A stretch of DNA of 64,000 bases from Paenibacillus typhae (GCF_900099765.1 NZ_FNDX01000005.1:142057-206056); one strand, 5' to 3'. Counted from the first letter of the stretch, positions 1 to 9,104 are shown. The notes: generated by a model from the letters alone, not told the origin. Program-made: numbers and translations.

Positions 1-2
1 CC

Positions 3-1403
3 CGCGGTCCCGGCGGAATTGCCACCGGACTGGATCATATCGCCGGTCTCGGGGTAACGCATGTGCAGCTGCTGCCGATTTATGATTATGCGACAGAGAG
101 CGTTGATGAAACGCAGCTGGATCAGCCCCACTATAACTGGGGATACGATCCCAAAAATTATAATGCGCCTGAAGGCTCCTATGCCACAGATCCTTATGCA
201 CCGGCTGTGCGTATCCGTGAATTGAAGACGATGATACAGGCGCTGCATGACCGCGGGCTGCGTGTCATAATGGATGTCGTCTACAACCATGTATACGACG
301 GCTTCCGTGTGAATTTCACGAAGCTGGTTCCCGGTTATTATCTCCGTTACAAGCCGGACGGCAGTTTGTCCAACGGCTCGGGCTGCGGGAATGATGTTGC
401 CAGCGAACGGCTGATGGTTTCACGCTTCATTGTGGAGTCCGTCCTGTACTGGGCAAAGGAATATCATATTGACGGCTTCCGCTTTGATCTGATGGGTCTG
501 ATTGATGTAGGGACGATGCAGGAGATCCGGCGCCGCCTGGATGCCATGGACCCTTCGATTATGACAATCGGTGAGGGCTGGATCATGGACACCGAGCTGG
601 CACCCGAGAAGCTGGCCAGCCAGAGCAACGCCGACGTGCTGCCTGGGATCGGGCATTTCAACGACGGCTTCCGCGATGCGGTGAAGGGAAATATCTTCCG
701 CTATGAGGAGCGGGGATTTGTCAGCGGCAAAAGCGGACTAGAGCAGGCCGTCAAGACCGGTATTACCGGAGGCGTAGTCTATGGACAGGAAGCGGGGCAG
801 TTCGCCGATGAGCCGCAGCAATGTGTGAATTTTGTGGAATGTCATGATAACCACACGCTCTGGGACAAAATTGTGTTGTCCACCAAGGGGGGGAGCGATC
901 CGGACAGGATAGCAATGCACCGTCTCGCATCAGCAATGGTGCTGACCAGCCAGGGGATTCCGTTCCTGCACGCCGGTCAGGAATTTATGCGGACCAAGGA
1001 CGGAGTCGAGAACAGCTATAAGTCGCCGGCAGAGGTCAACTGGATGGATTGGGAGCGCTGCGCTGCGCATGCCGCTGATGTTGAATACATGAAGCAGCTG
1101 ATCGCACTGCGCAAGGCGCACCCGGCCTTCCGCCTGCGCACAGCAGAGGAAATCCGGGCGTCGCTGATGTTTGAGCAGGCGCCGGCCGGTGCAGTTGCAT
1201 ATACACTGCGCGGGCATGCCGGCGGGGATGCCGCAGAGCATCTGTATGTGCTCTATAACGCCAACCCGGATGGCGCTTCCCTGAAGCTGCCTGCCCTTGG
1301 CGAATGGAGCATCCTGTTCGGCGAAGAGCTGGCCCCGGGGCTTGCCGGCGGGAAGCTCACAGTCGGGGGAACAGGTATGGTTGTACTCGCTGTACTGCCG
1401 TAG
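3..1403 (+). CDS. pulA: Type I pullulanase, 3' part of gene
   Basis: C-terminal part of a glycoside hydrolase family 13 debranching enzyme that hydrolyses alpha-1,6 links in pullulan and branched starch. The frame is already open at base 3, ahead of the first ATG at 63, so the gene begins outside the window. Visible GH13 features are the pullulanase signature YNWGYDP, region I (VIMDVVYNH), region II (GFRFDLMG, nucleophile Asp), region III (TIGEGW, acid Glu) and region IV (VECHDNHTL). A C-terminal beta domain follows. No signal peptide can be judged. A hairpin terminator follows the stop, so this is the last gene of its transcript. Family assignment is firm; exact substrate is inferred. Confidence 0.93.
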   Translation, partial: RGPGGIATGLDHIAGLGVTHVQLLPIYDYATESVDETQLDQPHYNWGYDPKNYNAPEGSYATDPYAPAVRIRELKTMIQALHDRGLRVIMDVVYNHVYDGFRVNFTKLVPGYYLRYKPDGSLSNGSGCGNDVASERLMVSRFIVESVLYWAKEYHIDGFRFDLMGLIDVGTMQEIRRRLDAMDPSIMTIGEGWIMDTELAPEKLASQSNADVLPGIGHFNDGFRDAVKGNIFRYEERGFVSGKSGLEQAVKTGITGGVVYGQEAGQFADEPQQCVNFVECHDNHTLWDKIVLSTKGGSDPDRIAMHRLASAMVLTSQGIPFLHAGQEFMRTKDGVENSYKSPAEVNWMDWERCAAHAADVEYMKQLIALRKAHPAFRLRTAEEIRASLMFEQAPAGAVAYTLRGHAGGDAAEHLYVLYNANPDGASLKLPALGEWSILFGEELAPGLAGGKLTVGGTGMVVLAVLP

Positions 1404-1436
1404 CTATACATTCTACAAGCTTTGATAAACAAACAA

Positions 1437-1477
1437 CGGATGCTGCTCCTGAAGAAGGAGGGGCATCCGTATTTTTT
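1437..1477 (+). terminator. Intrinsic terminator after pulA
   Basis: CGGATGC (1437-1443) pairs with GCATCCG (1463-1469), with CTCCT/AGGAG inside the stem, and a run of seven T follows. Confidence 0.85.
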
Positions 1478-1506
1478 TGCCTGGACAAGCCTATTTTCTG
1501 GAAAAG

Positions 1507-1562
1507 TACTTCACCTGTCGTAGTAACTATGCTACAATTCAATTACTACGACAGATGAAGTA
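1507..1562 (+). promoter_or_regulatory. Promoter inside a long inverted repeat upstream of padR
   Basis: CTGTCGTAGTAA (1515-1526) and TTACTACGACAG (1543-1554) are exact inverse copies separated by 16 bases. With one mismatch the arms extend to 20 bases (1507-1562). A promoter lies inside: TTCACC at 1510-1515, a 17-base spacer, then an extended -10 TGCTACAAT ending at 1538. The -10 is in the loop and the -35 in the left arm. This is the expected layout of an autoregulated PadR operator, which is an inference. Confidence 0.7.
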
Positions 1563-1584
1563 AAAACGTTAAGGAGGACCACTC

Positions 1585-1911
1585 TTGATCAGCAGTGATG
1601 TTATCCGGGGATACAACGATACCCTTATTCTCTACATGCTGCTCGATGGCGAATCTTATGGATATGAAATATCCAAGAACATCAGGAAGCTGTCAGACGA
1701 GAAGTATATCATGAAAGAGACCACTCTCTACTCCGCGTTCACCCGGCTTGAGAAGAACGGATATATCGACTCTTTTTTTCTGGATGAGACCTTTGGGAAG
1801 AGACGCACTTATTACCGCATCACCCCGCTGGGGCTGGCTTATTACCGGGAGAAATGTGCAGAATGGAAGGTCACGCAAGAGGTTGTTAATAAATTTATAA
1901 AGGAGCTGTAG
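1585..1911 (+). CDS. PadR family transcriptional regulator
   Basis: 108-residue winged-helix regulator of the short PadR (PadR-s1) type. The pattern YGYEISKNIRKLSD, then KETTLYSAFTRLEKNGYI and RRTYYRITPLG, is the PadR winged helix. The TTG start is chosen because AAGGAGG lies seven bases upstream. A long inverted repeat overlaps the promoter, so self-repression is likely. The stop is four bases before the next ATG, so it is co-transcribed with the membrane protein behind it. PadR plus a HAAS-type membrane protein is a common Firmicutes pair, often linked to envelope stress or antimicrobial response. The ligand is unknown. Confidence 0.9.
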   Translation: MISSDVIRGYNDTLILYMLLDGESYGYEISKNIRKLSDEKYIMKETTLYSAFTRLEKNGYIDSFFLDETFGKRRTYYRITPLGLAYYREKCAEWKVTQEVVNKFIKEL

Positions 1912-1915
1912 TTAC

Positions 1916-2890
1916 ATGGATACAATAGCCGCATATTTGAATAATATGTTCGCCGCCCTGCCCAGGACAGAGCAGACGTTCAATCTGAAGCAGGACCTGC
2001 TTGCCAATATGGAGGAGAAATATCATGAGCTCAAAAAAGAGGGGAAATCAGAAAATGAAGCAGTCGGTATCGTCATTTCTGAATTCGGAAACATTGATGA
2101 GCTGATTGATGAGCTCGACCTTGCCAAGGGCGGAGAGGATACGCTGCTTCCGCTGCTTGCGCCGGAGGATACCTGGAGCTATACAGTGGCGAAGAAACGG
2201 GCCGGCTTTATGGTGGCGGTTGGAGTCATGCTGTGCATGATCGGTCCCGCGCTGCTGATGGTTCTTGTTACCCTTGCTGAATTCGGATTTCTGCGCGGTG
2301 TGCTCTCGGAGGATGCCGCCGGCATGATTGGTGTAAGTATACTGCTGGTGCTGATAGCCTTTGCGGTCGGCCTGTTCATTTACAGCAGCTCTATAATGGA
2401 CAAATATAAATATTTGCAAAAGGGTTTTAATCTGCCTTATTTTTTGCGGACCGAGCTTGAGCAGCGCAGCCGTGCATTTACTCCCACCTATACCTTGTCG
2501 CTGACACTTGGTATTTGTCTTTGTGTAGTATCACCGGTTCTGGTTATTGTCTGGGCGGCTGTCAGTGATGACACTACGGCTTATGGTGCAGCTATCATGC
2601 TCCTTCTCATCGCACTGGCGGTCTTTCTGTTCATCTATTACGGAACGATCAAGGAGAGCTTCACCTTTCTGCTTAAAGAAGGCCAATATACCGAGCTTTC
2701 TCCTGAAAAGAAAGAAGAGAAGCGCATCATGGGCTCAATCGCCTCTATAGTCTGGCCGCTGGCCACCTGCATTTTTCTGATTAGCGGCTTTGTTTTCCAG
2801 CGCTGGGATATTAACTGGGTCGTATTTCCGGTAACCGGCATTCTGCTCGGCATATTCGGCTCGGTATATAATCTGGTAAAAGCCCGTTAA
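1916..2890 (+). CDS. HAAS/permease-prefix domain membrane protein
   Basis: 324 residues. The first 75 or so form a soluble alpha-helical HAAS-like (DUF1700, permease prefix) domain with the pattern LPRTEQTFNLKQDLLANMEEKY and SEFGNIDELI. Two pairs of membrane segments follow at roughly residues 95-120, 135-155, 195-220 and 225-245, and a last pair near the C terminus. Such proteins are usually encoded directly behind a PadR regulator, as here. The biochemical role is not established; an accessory role in envelope homeostasis is inferred only from context. Confidence 0.78.
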   Translation: MDTIAAYLNNMFAALPRTEQTFNLKQDLLANMEEKYHELKKEGKSENEAVGIVISEFGNIDELIDELDLAKGGEDTLLPLLAPEDTWSYTVAKKRAGFMVAVGVMLCMIGPALLMVLVTLAEFGFLRGVLSEDAAGMIGVSILLVLIAFAVGLFIYSSSIMDKYKYLQKGFNLPYFLRTELEQRSRAFTPTYTLSLTLGICLCVVSPVLVIVWAAVSDDTTAYGAAIMLLLIALAVFLFIYYGTIKESFTFLLKEGQYTELSPEKKEEKRIMGSIASIVWPLATCIFLISGFVFQRWDINWVVFPVTGILLGIFGSVYNLVKAR

Positions 2891-3122
2891 GGCTGTCATA
2901 ACCTGCTCTACCCATCCCCGTAATTTTAATTAAAAAAGTGACATTGCTCATTTAGGCGGCAAAAGATCAATGATAATATATAGGCACTACTTTGCTGCTT
3001 TACAGTATCAAATGATCAGCCGGTGACAAAGAGTAACCATCTTTTTGGCGCCGAATGGGCAACAATGCCGCTTCTATGATGTTAACGGCGGCCAATCAGA
3101 GAAACTCGGAGGATGACTAGGA

Positions 3123-4610
3123 ATGGGTAAAGCAACCGGATTTATGGAATATCAGCGGCAGACGGCCGCAGAGTGCGAGCCGCTGCAGCGTATTAAGAAC
3201 TGGGATGAATTTCTGCTGCCGATGGATGAAGATAAACTGAAGGAGCAGGGCTCCCGCTGTATGGACTGCGGAACACCGTTCTGTCATGTGGGACGCCTGC
3301 TATCCGGGATGGCCTCCGGCTGCCCGCTGCATAATCTGATTCCCGAATGGAATGACCTGGTATACCGCGGCAACTGGCAGGTTGCCCTCAAGCGGCTGCA
3401 TAAGACGAATAACTTTCCGGAATTTACGGGACGTGTCTGTCCTTCCCCGTGTGAAGGTGCCTGTACTGTAGGGATGAACGGCAGCCCGGTCACGATCAAG
3501 ACGATTGAACGCTCGATTGTTGACCGCGGCTTTGCCGAAGGCTGGATCGTTCCTGAGCCGCCGCTGGTGCGCACAGGCAAGAGAGTGGCCGTTGTCGGCT
3601 CCGGCCCCGCCGGACTCGCCTGCGCCGCCCAGCTCAACAAAGCCGGACACACGGTAACCGTCTACGAGCGGGCTGACCGGATTGGTGGACTGCTGACCTA
3701 CGGAATCCCGAATATGAAGCTGGATAAGAAAAGCGTTCAGCGCCGGGTGGATCTGCTTGCCGCTGAAGGCATCACATTCGTAACCCGGACAGAGATCGGC
3801 AGGGATATTGCCGCCTCACAGCTGCAGAAAGAGAATGATGCTGTTGTCCTATGCGGCGGCTCAACTCAGGCGCGTGACCTGCCGATCGAGGGCCGCGACC
3901 TGCGCGGAATCCACCAGGCGATGGAGTTCCTGACGCTGAACACGAAGAGCCTGCTCGATTCCGGTCTGGCTGACGGCGAATACCTGTCTGCGGCAGGTAA
4001 GGATGTTGTTGTCATCGGCGGCGGTGACACCGGTACTGACTGTGTGGCGACTTCCATCCGCCACGGCTGCCGCAGCGTAATCCAGCTGGAGATTATGCCG
4101 CAGTCCCCGCTGACCCGCCAGCCGGGCAACCCTTGGCCGGAATGGCCCAAGGTGCTGAAGGTAGACTACGGCCAGCATGAGGCAGCGGCTCTCTATAAGG
4201 AAGATCCGCGCCGATATCTTGTATCCTCGAAGCGTTTTGTCGGGGATGACGGCGGACATGTGCAGGAGCTGCATACGGTGCGGATTGAGTGGGTCCGTAA
4301 CGAGCAGGGCCGCATGGTGGCGCAGGAGGTTCCGGGCAGCGAGGAAGTGCTCAAGACGCAGCTTGTACTGCTGGCACTGGGCTTCACCGGACCGGAAGAC
4401 ACACTGCTGGATCAGCTCGGAGTTGAGCGTGATGAGCGTTCCAATGCCAAGGCTGAATTCGGAGTGCAGGCAACCAATATTGAAGGGGTGTTTACAGCCG
4501 GAGACATGCGCCGCGGACAGAGTCTTGTAGTCTGGGCGATTCAGGAGGGGCGTCAGACCGCCCGCGAAGTAGACCGTTATCTGATGGGCTCCTCCAACCT
4601 GCCTAATTGA
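3123..4610 (+). CDS. gltD: Glutamate synthase small (beta) subunit
   Basis: 495 residues, the normal length for GltD, which supplies electrons from NADPH through FAD to the large subunit for glutamate formation from glutamine and 2-oxoglutarate. The N-terminal domain carries the cysteine clusters for iron-sulphur centres (CMDCGTPFC, then GCPLHN and [10 protein letters not shown]). An FAD-binding [10 protein letters not shown] lies near residue 160 and the NADPH-binding GGGDTGTDC near residue 300. The C-terminal [15 protein letters not shown] is the FAD end motif. GGAGG lies ten bases before the ATG. No gltB is adjacent, unlike the usual gltAB arrangement, so the partner must be encoded elsewhere. 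A GltD-like oxidoreductase with another partner remains possible. Confidence 0.92.
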   Translation: MGKATGFMEYQRQTAAECEPLQRIKNWDEFLLPMDEDKLKEQGSRCMDCGTPFCHVGRLLSGMASGCPLHNLIPEWNDLVYRGNWQVALKRLHKTNNFPEFTGRVCPSPCEGACTVGMNGSPVTIKTIERSIVDRGFAEGWIVPEPPLVRTGKRVAVVGSGPAGLACAAQLNKAGHTVTVYERADRIGGLLTYGIPNMKLDKKSVQRRVDLLAAEGITFVTRTEIGRDIAASQLQKENDAVVLCGGSTQARDLPIEGRDLRGIHQAMEFLTLNTKSLLDSGLADGEYLSAAGKDVVVIGGGDTGTDCVATSIRHGCRSVIQLEIMPQSPLTRQPGNPWPEWPKVLKVDYGQHEAAALYKEDPRRYLVSSKRFVGDDGGHVQELHTVRIEWVRNEQGRMVAQEVPGSEEVLKTQLVLLALGFTGPEDTLLDQLGVERDERSNAKAEFGVQATNIEGVFTAGDMRRGQSLVVWAIQEGRQTAREVDRYLMGSSNLPN

Positions 4611-4631
4611 GCTGGATAATCAGATAAGCTG

Positions 4632-4657
4632 CAGGGCGCCGGACGGCGTCCTGTTTT
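4632..4657 (+). terminator. Intrinsic terminator after gltD
   Basis: CAGGGCGCC (4632-4640) pairs with GGCGTCCTG (4645-4653), followed by TTTT. Confidence 0.75.
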
Positions 4658-4722
4658 GCATGCTCCTGCAAGGAGAGATAAGATAACAATGAGAAGGAAA
4701 TAGAGGAAGGGAAGTCTGCACC

Positions 4723-5268
4723 ATGAAATTAATGTTTATCTCCGATATTCACGGCTCGCTTCATTGGCTGGAACGGGCTTTGGCCAAGGCTGAAGAGGAA
4801 CAGCCGCATACACTTGTTATGCTGGGCGACTTTTTGTATCACGGCCCCCGTAATGCGCTCCCGGAAGGCTATGACCCGCAGGGGGTCGCCGCCCGGCTGA
4901 ATGCTTACGGCAAGTCGCTGGCTGCTGTGCGCGGAAATTGTGATGCCGAGGTTGACCAGCTGCTGCTGCAGTTCCCGATGATGGGGGATTATGTGCTGAT
5001 CCTTCATGAGGGCAGAAAAATTTACGCCACGCACGGCCACGGGTTCAGTATCGACCAGCTGCCGCCGCTTGCTCCCGGAGATATTTTTATCCAGGGGCAT
5101 ACGCATCTTCCGGTAGCAGATGTAAAGGAGGGGATTTACGTGCTGAATCCGGGCTCCATTGCGCTGCCCAAAGAGAATAACCCGCATTCTTACGGCATTC
5201 TGGCAGACGGGGTATTTACAATTAAGGATTTTGACGGAAAGACCGTAAAGCAAATTCAACTGCAATAA
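4723..5268 (+). CDS. yfcE: YfcE-type metallophosphodiesterase
   Basis: 181-residue calcineurin-like phosphoesterase. All metal-binding motifs are present: SDIHG (residues 7-11), LGDFLYHGP, RGNCD, ATHGH and GHTHLP. This matches the YfcE/MJ0936 family of manganese-dependent phosphodiesterases, whose natural substrate is unclear. It is a single gene between two terminators. The ATG follows GAGGAAGGGAAG. Confidence 0.9.
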   Translation: MKLMFISDIHGSLHWLERALAKAEEEQPHTLVMLGDFLYHGPRNALPEGYDPQGVAARLNAYGKSLAAVRGNCDAEVDQLLLQFPMMGDYVLILHEGRKIYATHGHGFSIDQLPPLAPGDIFIQGHTHLPVADVKEGIYVLNPGSIALPKENNPHSYGILADGVFTIKDFDGKTVKQIQLQ

Positions 5269-5324
5269 ACACTCGCTGCAAGGCTTGGTGAGAAAACTGA
5301 GCCGTGCATCCCGGATATAAAGAA

Positions 5325-5354
5325 GGGGCCGTACATTCGCACGGCCCTCTCTTT
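5325..5354 (+). terminator. Terminator after the phosphodiesterase gene
   Basis: GGGGCCGT (5325-5332) pairs with ACGGCCCT (5341-5348), followed by a T-rich tail. The minus strand lacks a good T run, so it serves mainly the plus-strand gene. Confidence 0.7.
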
Positions 5355-5429
5355 ATGTTCATTGCAGGTCATTCATAGCCAATCAGCTGAAGGCCTGAAG
5401 ACGTATGGAATGAATAGCATTAAATATAA

Positions 5430-5546
5430 TTATCCTCCCCAGCCATGCGTAAGCGGCTGAAATATTGCTTCAATAACGTTGCTGGTGGAGACCAATACAA
5501 TTGTCAGGCTAGTTAGTGACATCAAGAAGGCCATCTTTTTTTTCAT
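5430..5546 (-). CDS. Small exported pro-peptide, candidate RRNPP signal
   Basis: 38 codons, read +1 relative to the receptor gene whose last 38 bases it overlaps. GAGGTG lies ten bases before the ATG. It starts MKKKMAFLM, continues with a hydrophobic core (LTSLTIVLVS) and ends in a short polar tail, FQPLTHGWGG. This is the build of RRNPP pro-peptides (PapR, NprX, AimP, and the arbitrium-like peptides of Paenibacillaceae): a Sec signal, then a C-terminal segment trimmed to a 5-10-residue pheromone. The mature form would come from the last ten residues, which is an inference. The 3'-overlapping position is typical of such systems. It may have its own promoter inside the receptor gene; none was assigned. 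Confidence 0.72.
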   Translation of the reverse strand: MKKKMAFLMSLTSLTIVLVSTSNVIEAIFQPLTHGWGG

Positions 5547-6897
5547 TGATTCTGTACACCTCGCTCATTGAATTTGTATACCTCTGAATGTGCTCCGGCA
5601 AGGCGGACGGCCGGTATTTTTCGAAAATTCCGACGCATCTGACGATGTTGGAGTCACTTTTTATAATAACAGATGATTCCAAACCTTCTAATAGGTAATG
5701 GAAGCCAGCAGCAAAACTATTATGTCTTAAATAATACAATGCCAGCTCCGTCATAAACCGTGTATGCCTGTCGCCGGTTAATTGCTGCGTGAACTTTCCC
5801 AGGCGGCTTTTCTGTTCCCGGTAGGCCCTGTGATTTCTGAAACGCTCCAGAATCTCATCGATGTCGAAATCGTAACGGTTGGCAGCCTGGATGATTTTGT
5901 ACAAGGCCGAAGGAATTTCATTCTCCTTGTTCTCGATATAGCTGATGTACTCAGGCAGCACCTCTACCTCTCCGGACATCAGCCGGTATAAATAGGTGTT
6001 GGCATGGGCCCACTCCTGGAACTGATCGACAACCCGCTGCTCTTCCTGGCTTAAAGGCGGCTTCATCCAGCTTACATCACTGTATAATGAGGTGTAATAC
6101 AAAGCCTTCTGATAATCACCGCGCTCATCGCAGACTCCGGCTTTGGATAAATAAGCATATAGTATATAGTAAATCAGCGGCCGGACCGGCTGCTTCTGCC
6201 TGGATTCCTGTTTGAGGTGTTTGTATTGCAGACTGGCCTTTTGTCCGAGGAGTTCGGCGAGCTCATCGACCTTTTCCCAGCGGTGCAGGGAGGCAAACAC
6301 ATCAGCCAGATGCTTGAGCGCATCAAGCTGGTCGGCTTCGTCCAGACGCTCTACGTAGGGCTCAAACTGATTGGCGGCGTGCAGATTGGCTTCCTGGCTA
6401 TCACCCAGTCCGATGGTAAACAGCCTGTACCGGCAAAGGGCCAGACGCTCAGAATGCTGGAACCTTTCACCTTCGGCGACGCTTTCATACATAAGGGCGG
6501 CTGCTGCTAAACGGCCCTGGGCGTACAGCTCTTCTGCCGTATCAAACAGCATGGGGGCATAGATTAGCTTGTCCATAATATGCTGGACTACGCGGTGGAT
6601 TGCCTCCAGCTTATTCAGATCCGCACAGCGCTGAAGCAATGGCCCGATCCGTCGCCAGTCCGGTGCACCGTTTATAATGTAGTTATCGACATATAGGTCA
6701 TAAAAATATCCTTCAGGCAGATTCATGGCCAGAGTAATCCGGTCCAGTTGCTGCATGGCAATCGGGCGGTGACCCTGAATGACATTACTGAGTGTGCCGG
6801 AATTCATCCCGGAACGCGCGGCAAATTTAGATATGGTTAGAGCTTCACGCTTCATATAATCTTCAAGCTCTGTTAGGATCGTGGATGCAGCTTCCAA
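5509..6897 (-). CDS. RRNPP-like peptide receptor (HTH plus TPR-like repeats)
   Basis: 462 residues from a TTG at 6897, preferred over the upstream ATG at 6942 because AAAGGTGG lies seven bases before it. The N terminus is an XRE-type helix-turn-helix (TISKFAARSGMNSGTLSNVIQG, about residues 20-45). About 380 residues of helical, TPR-like sequence follow, with repeats such as ALMYESVAEGERF and ALYYTSLYSDVSW. That architecture and length match RRNPP receptors (PlcR, NprR, AimR and the Paenibacillus arbitrium-like receptors), cytosolic DNA-binding proteins switched by re-imported peptides. A 38-codon secreted-peptide gene overlaps the 3' end. Target genes are unknown. No phage genes surround it, so it need not be a lysogeny switch. 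Confidence 0.82.
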   Translation of the reverse strand: MEAASTILTELEDYMKREALTISKFAARSGMNSGTLSNVIQGHRPIAMQQLDRITLAMNLPEGYFYDLYVDNYIINGAPDWRRIGPLLQRCADLNKLEAIHRVVQHIMDKLIYAPMLFDTAEELYAQGRLAAAALMYESVAEGERFQHSERLALCRYRLFTIGLGDSQEANLHAANQFEPYVERLDEADQLDALKHLADVFASLHRWEKVDELAELLGQKASLQYKHLKQESRQKQPVRPLIYYILYAYLSKAGVCDERGDYQKALYYTSLYSDVSWMKPPLSQEEQRVVDQFQEWAHANTYLYRLMSGEVEVLPEYISYIENKENEIPSALYKIIQAANRYDFDIDEILERFRNHRAYREQKSRLGKFTQQLTGDRHTRFMTELALYYLRHNSFAAGFHYLLEGLESSVIIKSDSNIVRCVGIFEKYRPSALPEHIQRYTNSMSEVYRINEKKDGLLDVTN

Positions 6898-7022
6898 TTG
6901 ATAACCACCTTTCACGCTGTGGAACCGGTAATAAATATACATCTTCCAGTATTATACATAATTTAACGCTGGTCAATATTAGAGTTACGGCGTATATGTG
7001 AAAACATGCAGATTTCTGCCAA

Positions 7023-7051
7023 TTGAGCGTACCCCCATATTATTGTATGAT
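7023..7051 (+). promoter_or_regulatory. Sigma-A promoter for aguA-aguB
   Basis: TTGAGC, a 17-base spacer and TATGAT, 65 bases before the aguA start. Confidence 0.65.
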
Positions 7052-7115
7052 GGGTAAGGAGCATTTTTGCATGTGCAGGCTGCTTCAAATATAACTGACA
7101 GAGGTATCTAAACGA

Positions 7116-8144
7116 ATGTATCCTAAAGAGTTAAACTATACAATGCCGGCCGAATGGGAGAAGCATGAACGGACTTTCATTTCCTGGCCGGTGCAAGCCT
7201 CCATGGTGTTCCCGGATAATTACAAATCGGTAAGCGAAGGATATGCTGAAATTATAAAGGCAATCGCCGAGTTCGAGCCAGTTACAGTAATTGTAAACCC
7301 TGAGGAGCTGGAAGCGGTAGAGGTTTTTAATTTTGGCGCAAATGTTACCCTGCTGCCTGTCCGGCACAATGATGCCTGGCTGCGTGATAACGGGCCGACC
7401 TTTGTTGCTGCGGGAGACGGAAAGCTTGCCGGGGTGAACTGGAAGTTTAATGCCTGGGGCGGCAAATATATGCCTTGGGACCTTGATGATGAAGTGGCCC
7501 CCCAGATCCTGGAATCCCTTCAGGTTGAGCGTTTTGATGCACCGCTGGTAATGGAGGGCGGTTCCATCCATACTGACGGTGAGGGAACGCTGATTACTAC
7601 CGAGGAGTGTCTGCTTAATACCAACCGCAATCCGGAGCTGAGCCGCTCAGAGATTGAGGAGTATGTACGCCAGTATACCGGCACAGAGTCCATTATCTGG
7701 CTGAAACGGGGCCTCAGCGGTGACGAAACCGACGGCCATGTCGACAATATTGCCTGCTTCGCTGCACCCGGCAAGGTCATTATCCAGGTCTGCGATGATA
7801 AGGAAGATGAGAACTACGAAATAACCCGGGAGAATCTGCGTATTTTGGAGAATGCGGTGGATGCCAAAGGTCGCAAGCTGGAGATTATCCGGATTCAGCA
7901 GCCCCCGCGTGTCGATTATGAAGACAGCCGGCTTACGCTCAGCTATCTGAATTTCTATTTTGTGAACGGCGGTATCATTCTGCCGGTGTTCGGCGGTACG
8001 GCAGCTGAGACGGACAAGCTTGCCGAGCAGCAGCTCGCAGCCCTGTTTCCTGACCGCAGAATCCGTACTGTGAATGGTATGGCTGTAATCGGCGAAGGCG
8101 GAAATGTACACTGCACCACCCAGCAGATGCCTGCACGGAAATAA
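7116..8144 (+). CDS. aguA: Agmatine deiminase
   Basis: 342-residue member of the peptidyl-arginine deiminase-like guanidino-modifying family. It converts agmatine to N-carbamoylputrescine and ammonia. Conserved blocks include SWPV near the N terminus, RDNGPTF, MEGGSIHTDG, GDETDGHVDN and the catalytic cysteine in GNVHCTTQQMP near the C terminus. The ATG follows GAGGTATC. The next gene encodes the following pathway enzyme 27 bases downstream, which fixes the function. The pair gives a route from arginine via agmatine to putrescine; no arginine decarboxylase gene is in view. Confidence 0.95.
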   Translation: MYPKELNYTMPAEWEKHERTFISWPVQASMVFPDNYKSVSEGYAEIIKAIAEFEPVTVIVNPEELEAVEVFNFGANVTLLPVRHNDAWLRDNGPTFVAAGDGKLAGVNWKFNAWGGKYMPWDLDDEVAPQILESLQVERFDAPLVMEGGSIHTDGEGTLITTEECLLNTNRNPELSRSEIEEYVRQYTGTESIIWLKRGLSGDETDGHVDNIACFAAPGKVIIQVCDDKEDENYEITRENLRILENAVDAKGRKLEIIRIQQPPRVDYEDSRLTLSYLNFYFVNGGIILPVFGGTAAETDKLAEQQLAALFPDRRIRTVNGMAVIGEGGNVHCTTQQMPARK

Positions 8145-8171
8145 CTGAATTTGCAAGGAGGACATAATATA

Positions 8172-9047
8172 GTGAGAAAAGTAAAAGTAGCCGCAACACA
8201 AATGAGCTGTTCCGGTGACATTGATGAAAATATCCGCAAGGCTGAGGTTTTGGTAAGGGAAGCGGCTGCACAGGGAGCGCAGATTATTCTGCTTCAGGAG
8301 CTGTTTGAAACCCCGTATTTCTGCCAGAAGGAGAAATCCGACTATTACGCGTATGCAACCGAGCTTGAGAACAACAAGGCAGTGAACCATTTCAAGGCGA
8401 TTGCCAAAGAGCTGCAGGTAGTGCTGCCGATCAGCTTCTATGAGAAAAAGAACTACGCGCGCTACAATTCGCTGGCAGTCATAGATGCCGACGGTACAGT
8501 GCTGGGCAAATACCGCAAGAGCCATATTCCGGACGGCCCTGGATACGAGGAGAAGTTCTACTTCAATCCGGGTGACACCGGCTTTAAGGTCTGGAATACC
8601 CGCTATGCCAAGATCGGCGTAGGGGTATGCTGGGATCAGTGGTATCCGGAAGCGGCACGCGTCATGAGCCTGATGGGAGCGGAGATTTTGTTCTACCCGA
8701 CGGCTATCGGTTCAGAGCCGCAGGATGGCTCGATTGATTCCAAGGATCACTGGCAGACCTGCATGCTGGGACATGCTGCGGCTAATCTGATTCCTGTGGT
8801 TGCTTCCAACCGGATCGGTGAGGAGAGCGACGAAGAGTCAAGCATCAATTTCTACGGCTCGTCTTTCATTGCCGGCCCGCAGGGCAACAAGGTTGTTGAA
8901 GCCGGACGCGATGAGCAGGCGGTGCTGGTCAGTGAATTCGATCTGGACGCGCTTGAGGTCGGGCGGATCGAGTGGGGGATTTTCCGTGACCGCCGTCCCG
9001 AGCTGTACCGGCTGATCGCTTCCTATGACGGTGATCTGACTTTCTAA
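8172..9047 (+). CDS. aguB: N-carbamoylputrescine amidase
   Basis: 291-residue nitrilase-superfamily amidohydrolase that cleaves N-carbamoylputrescine to putrescine, carbon dioxide and ammonia. The catalytic triad is visible: Glu in LLQELFETPYF, Lys in KYRKSHIP and Cys in GVGVCWDQWYPE. The GTG start is chosen because AAGGAGG sits about ten bases upstream. An in-frame ATG at 8151 would place the ribosome site inside the gene. It is co-transcribed with aguA and closed by a strong terminator. Confidence 0.94.
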   Translation: MRKVKVAATQMSCSGDIDENIRKAEVLVREAAAQGAQIILLQELFETPYFCQKEKSDYYAYATELENNKAVNHFKAIAKELQVVLPISFYEKKNYARYNSLAVIDADGTVLGKYRKSHIPDGPGYEEKFYFNPGDTGFKVWNTRYAKIGVGVCWDQWYPEAARVMSLMGAEILFYPTAIGSEPQDGSIDSKDHWQTCMLGHAAANLIPVVASNRIGEESDEESSINFYGSSFIAGPQGNKVVEAGRDEQAVLVSEFDLDALEVGRIEWGIFRDRRPELYRLIASYDGDLTF

Positions 9048-9072
9048 CCAGGCATAAAATTGTAAGGATACG

Positions 9073-9104
9073 AGGCTGTCTCTTTTTGGAGACAGCCTTT
9101 TTTG
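9073..9104 (+). terminator. Intrinsic terminator after aguB
   Basis: AGGCTGTCTC and GAGACAGCCT form a perfect 10-base-pair stem followed by a T run. Confidence 0.92.

Noticed and set aside
5398..5460. CRISPR or tRNA-like structure in the gap after the phosphodiesterase gene
   Set aside because: No repeats or cloverleaf; the region is explained by the terminator and the pro-peptide gene.
5509..6942. Phage lysogeny switch (AimR-like) reading of the receptor
   Set aside because: No integrase, repressor or structural phage genes nearby; the pair fits chromosomal peptide signalling better.
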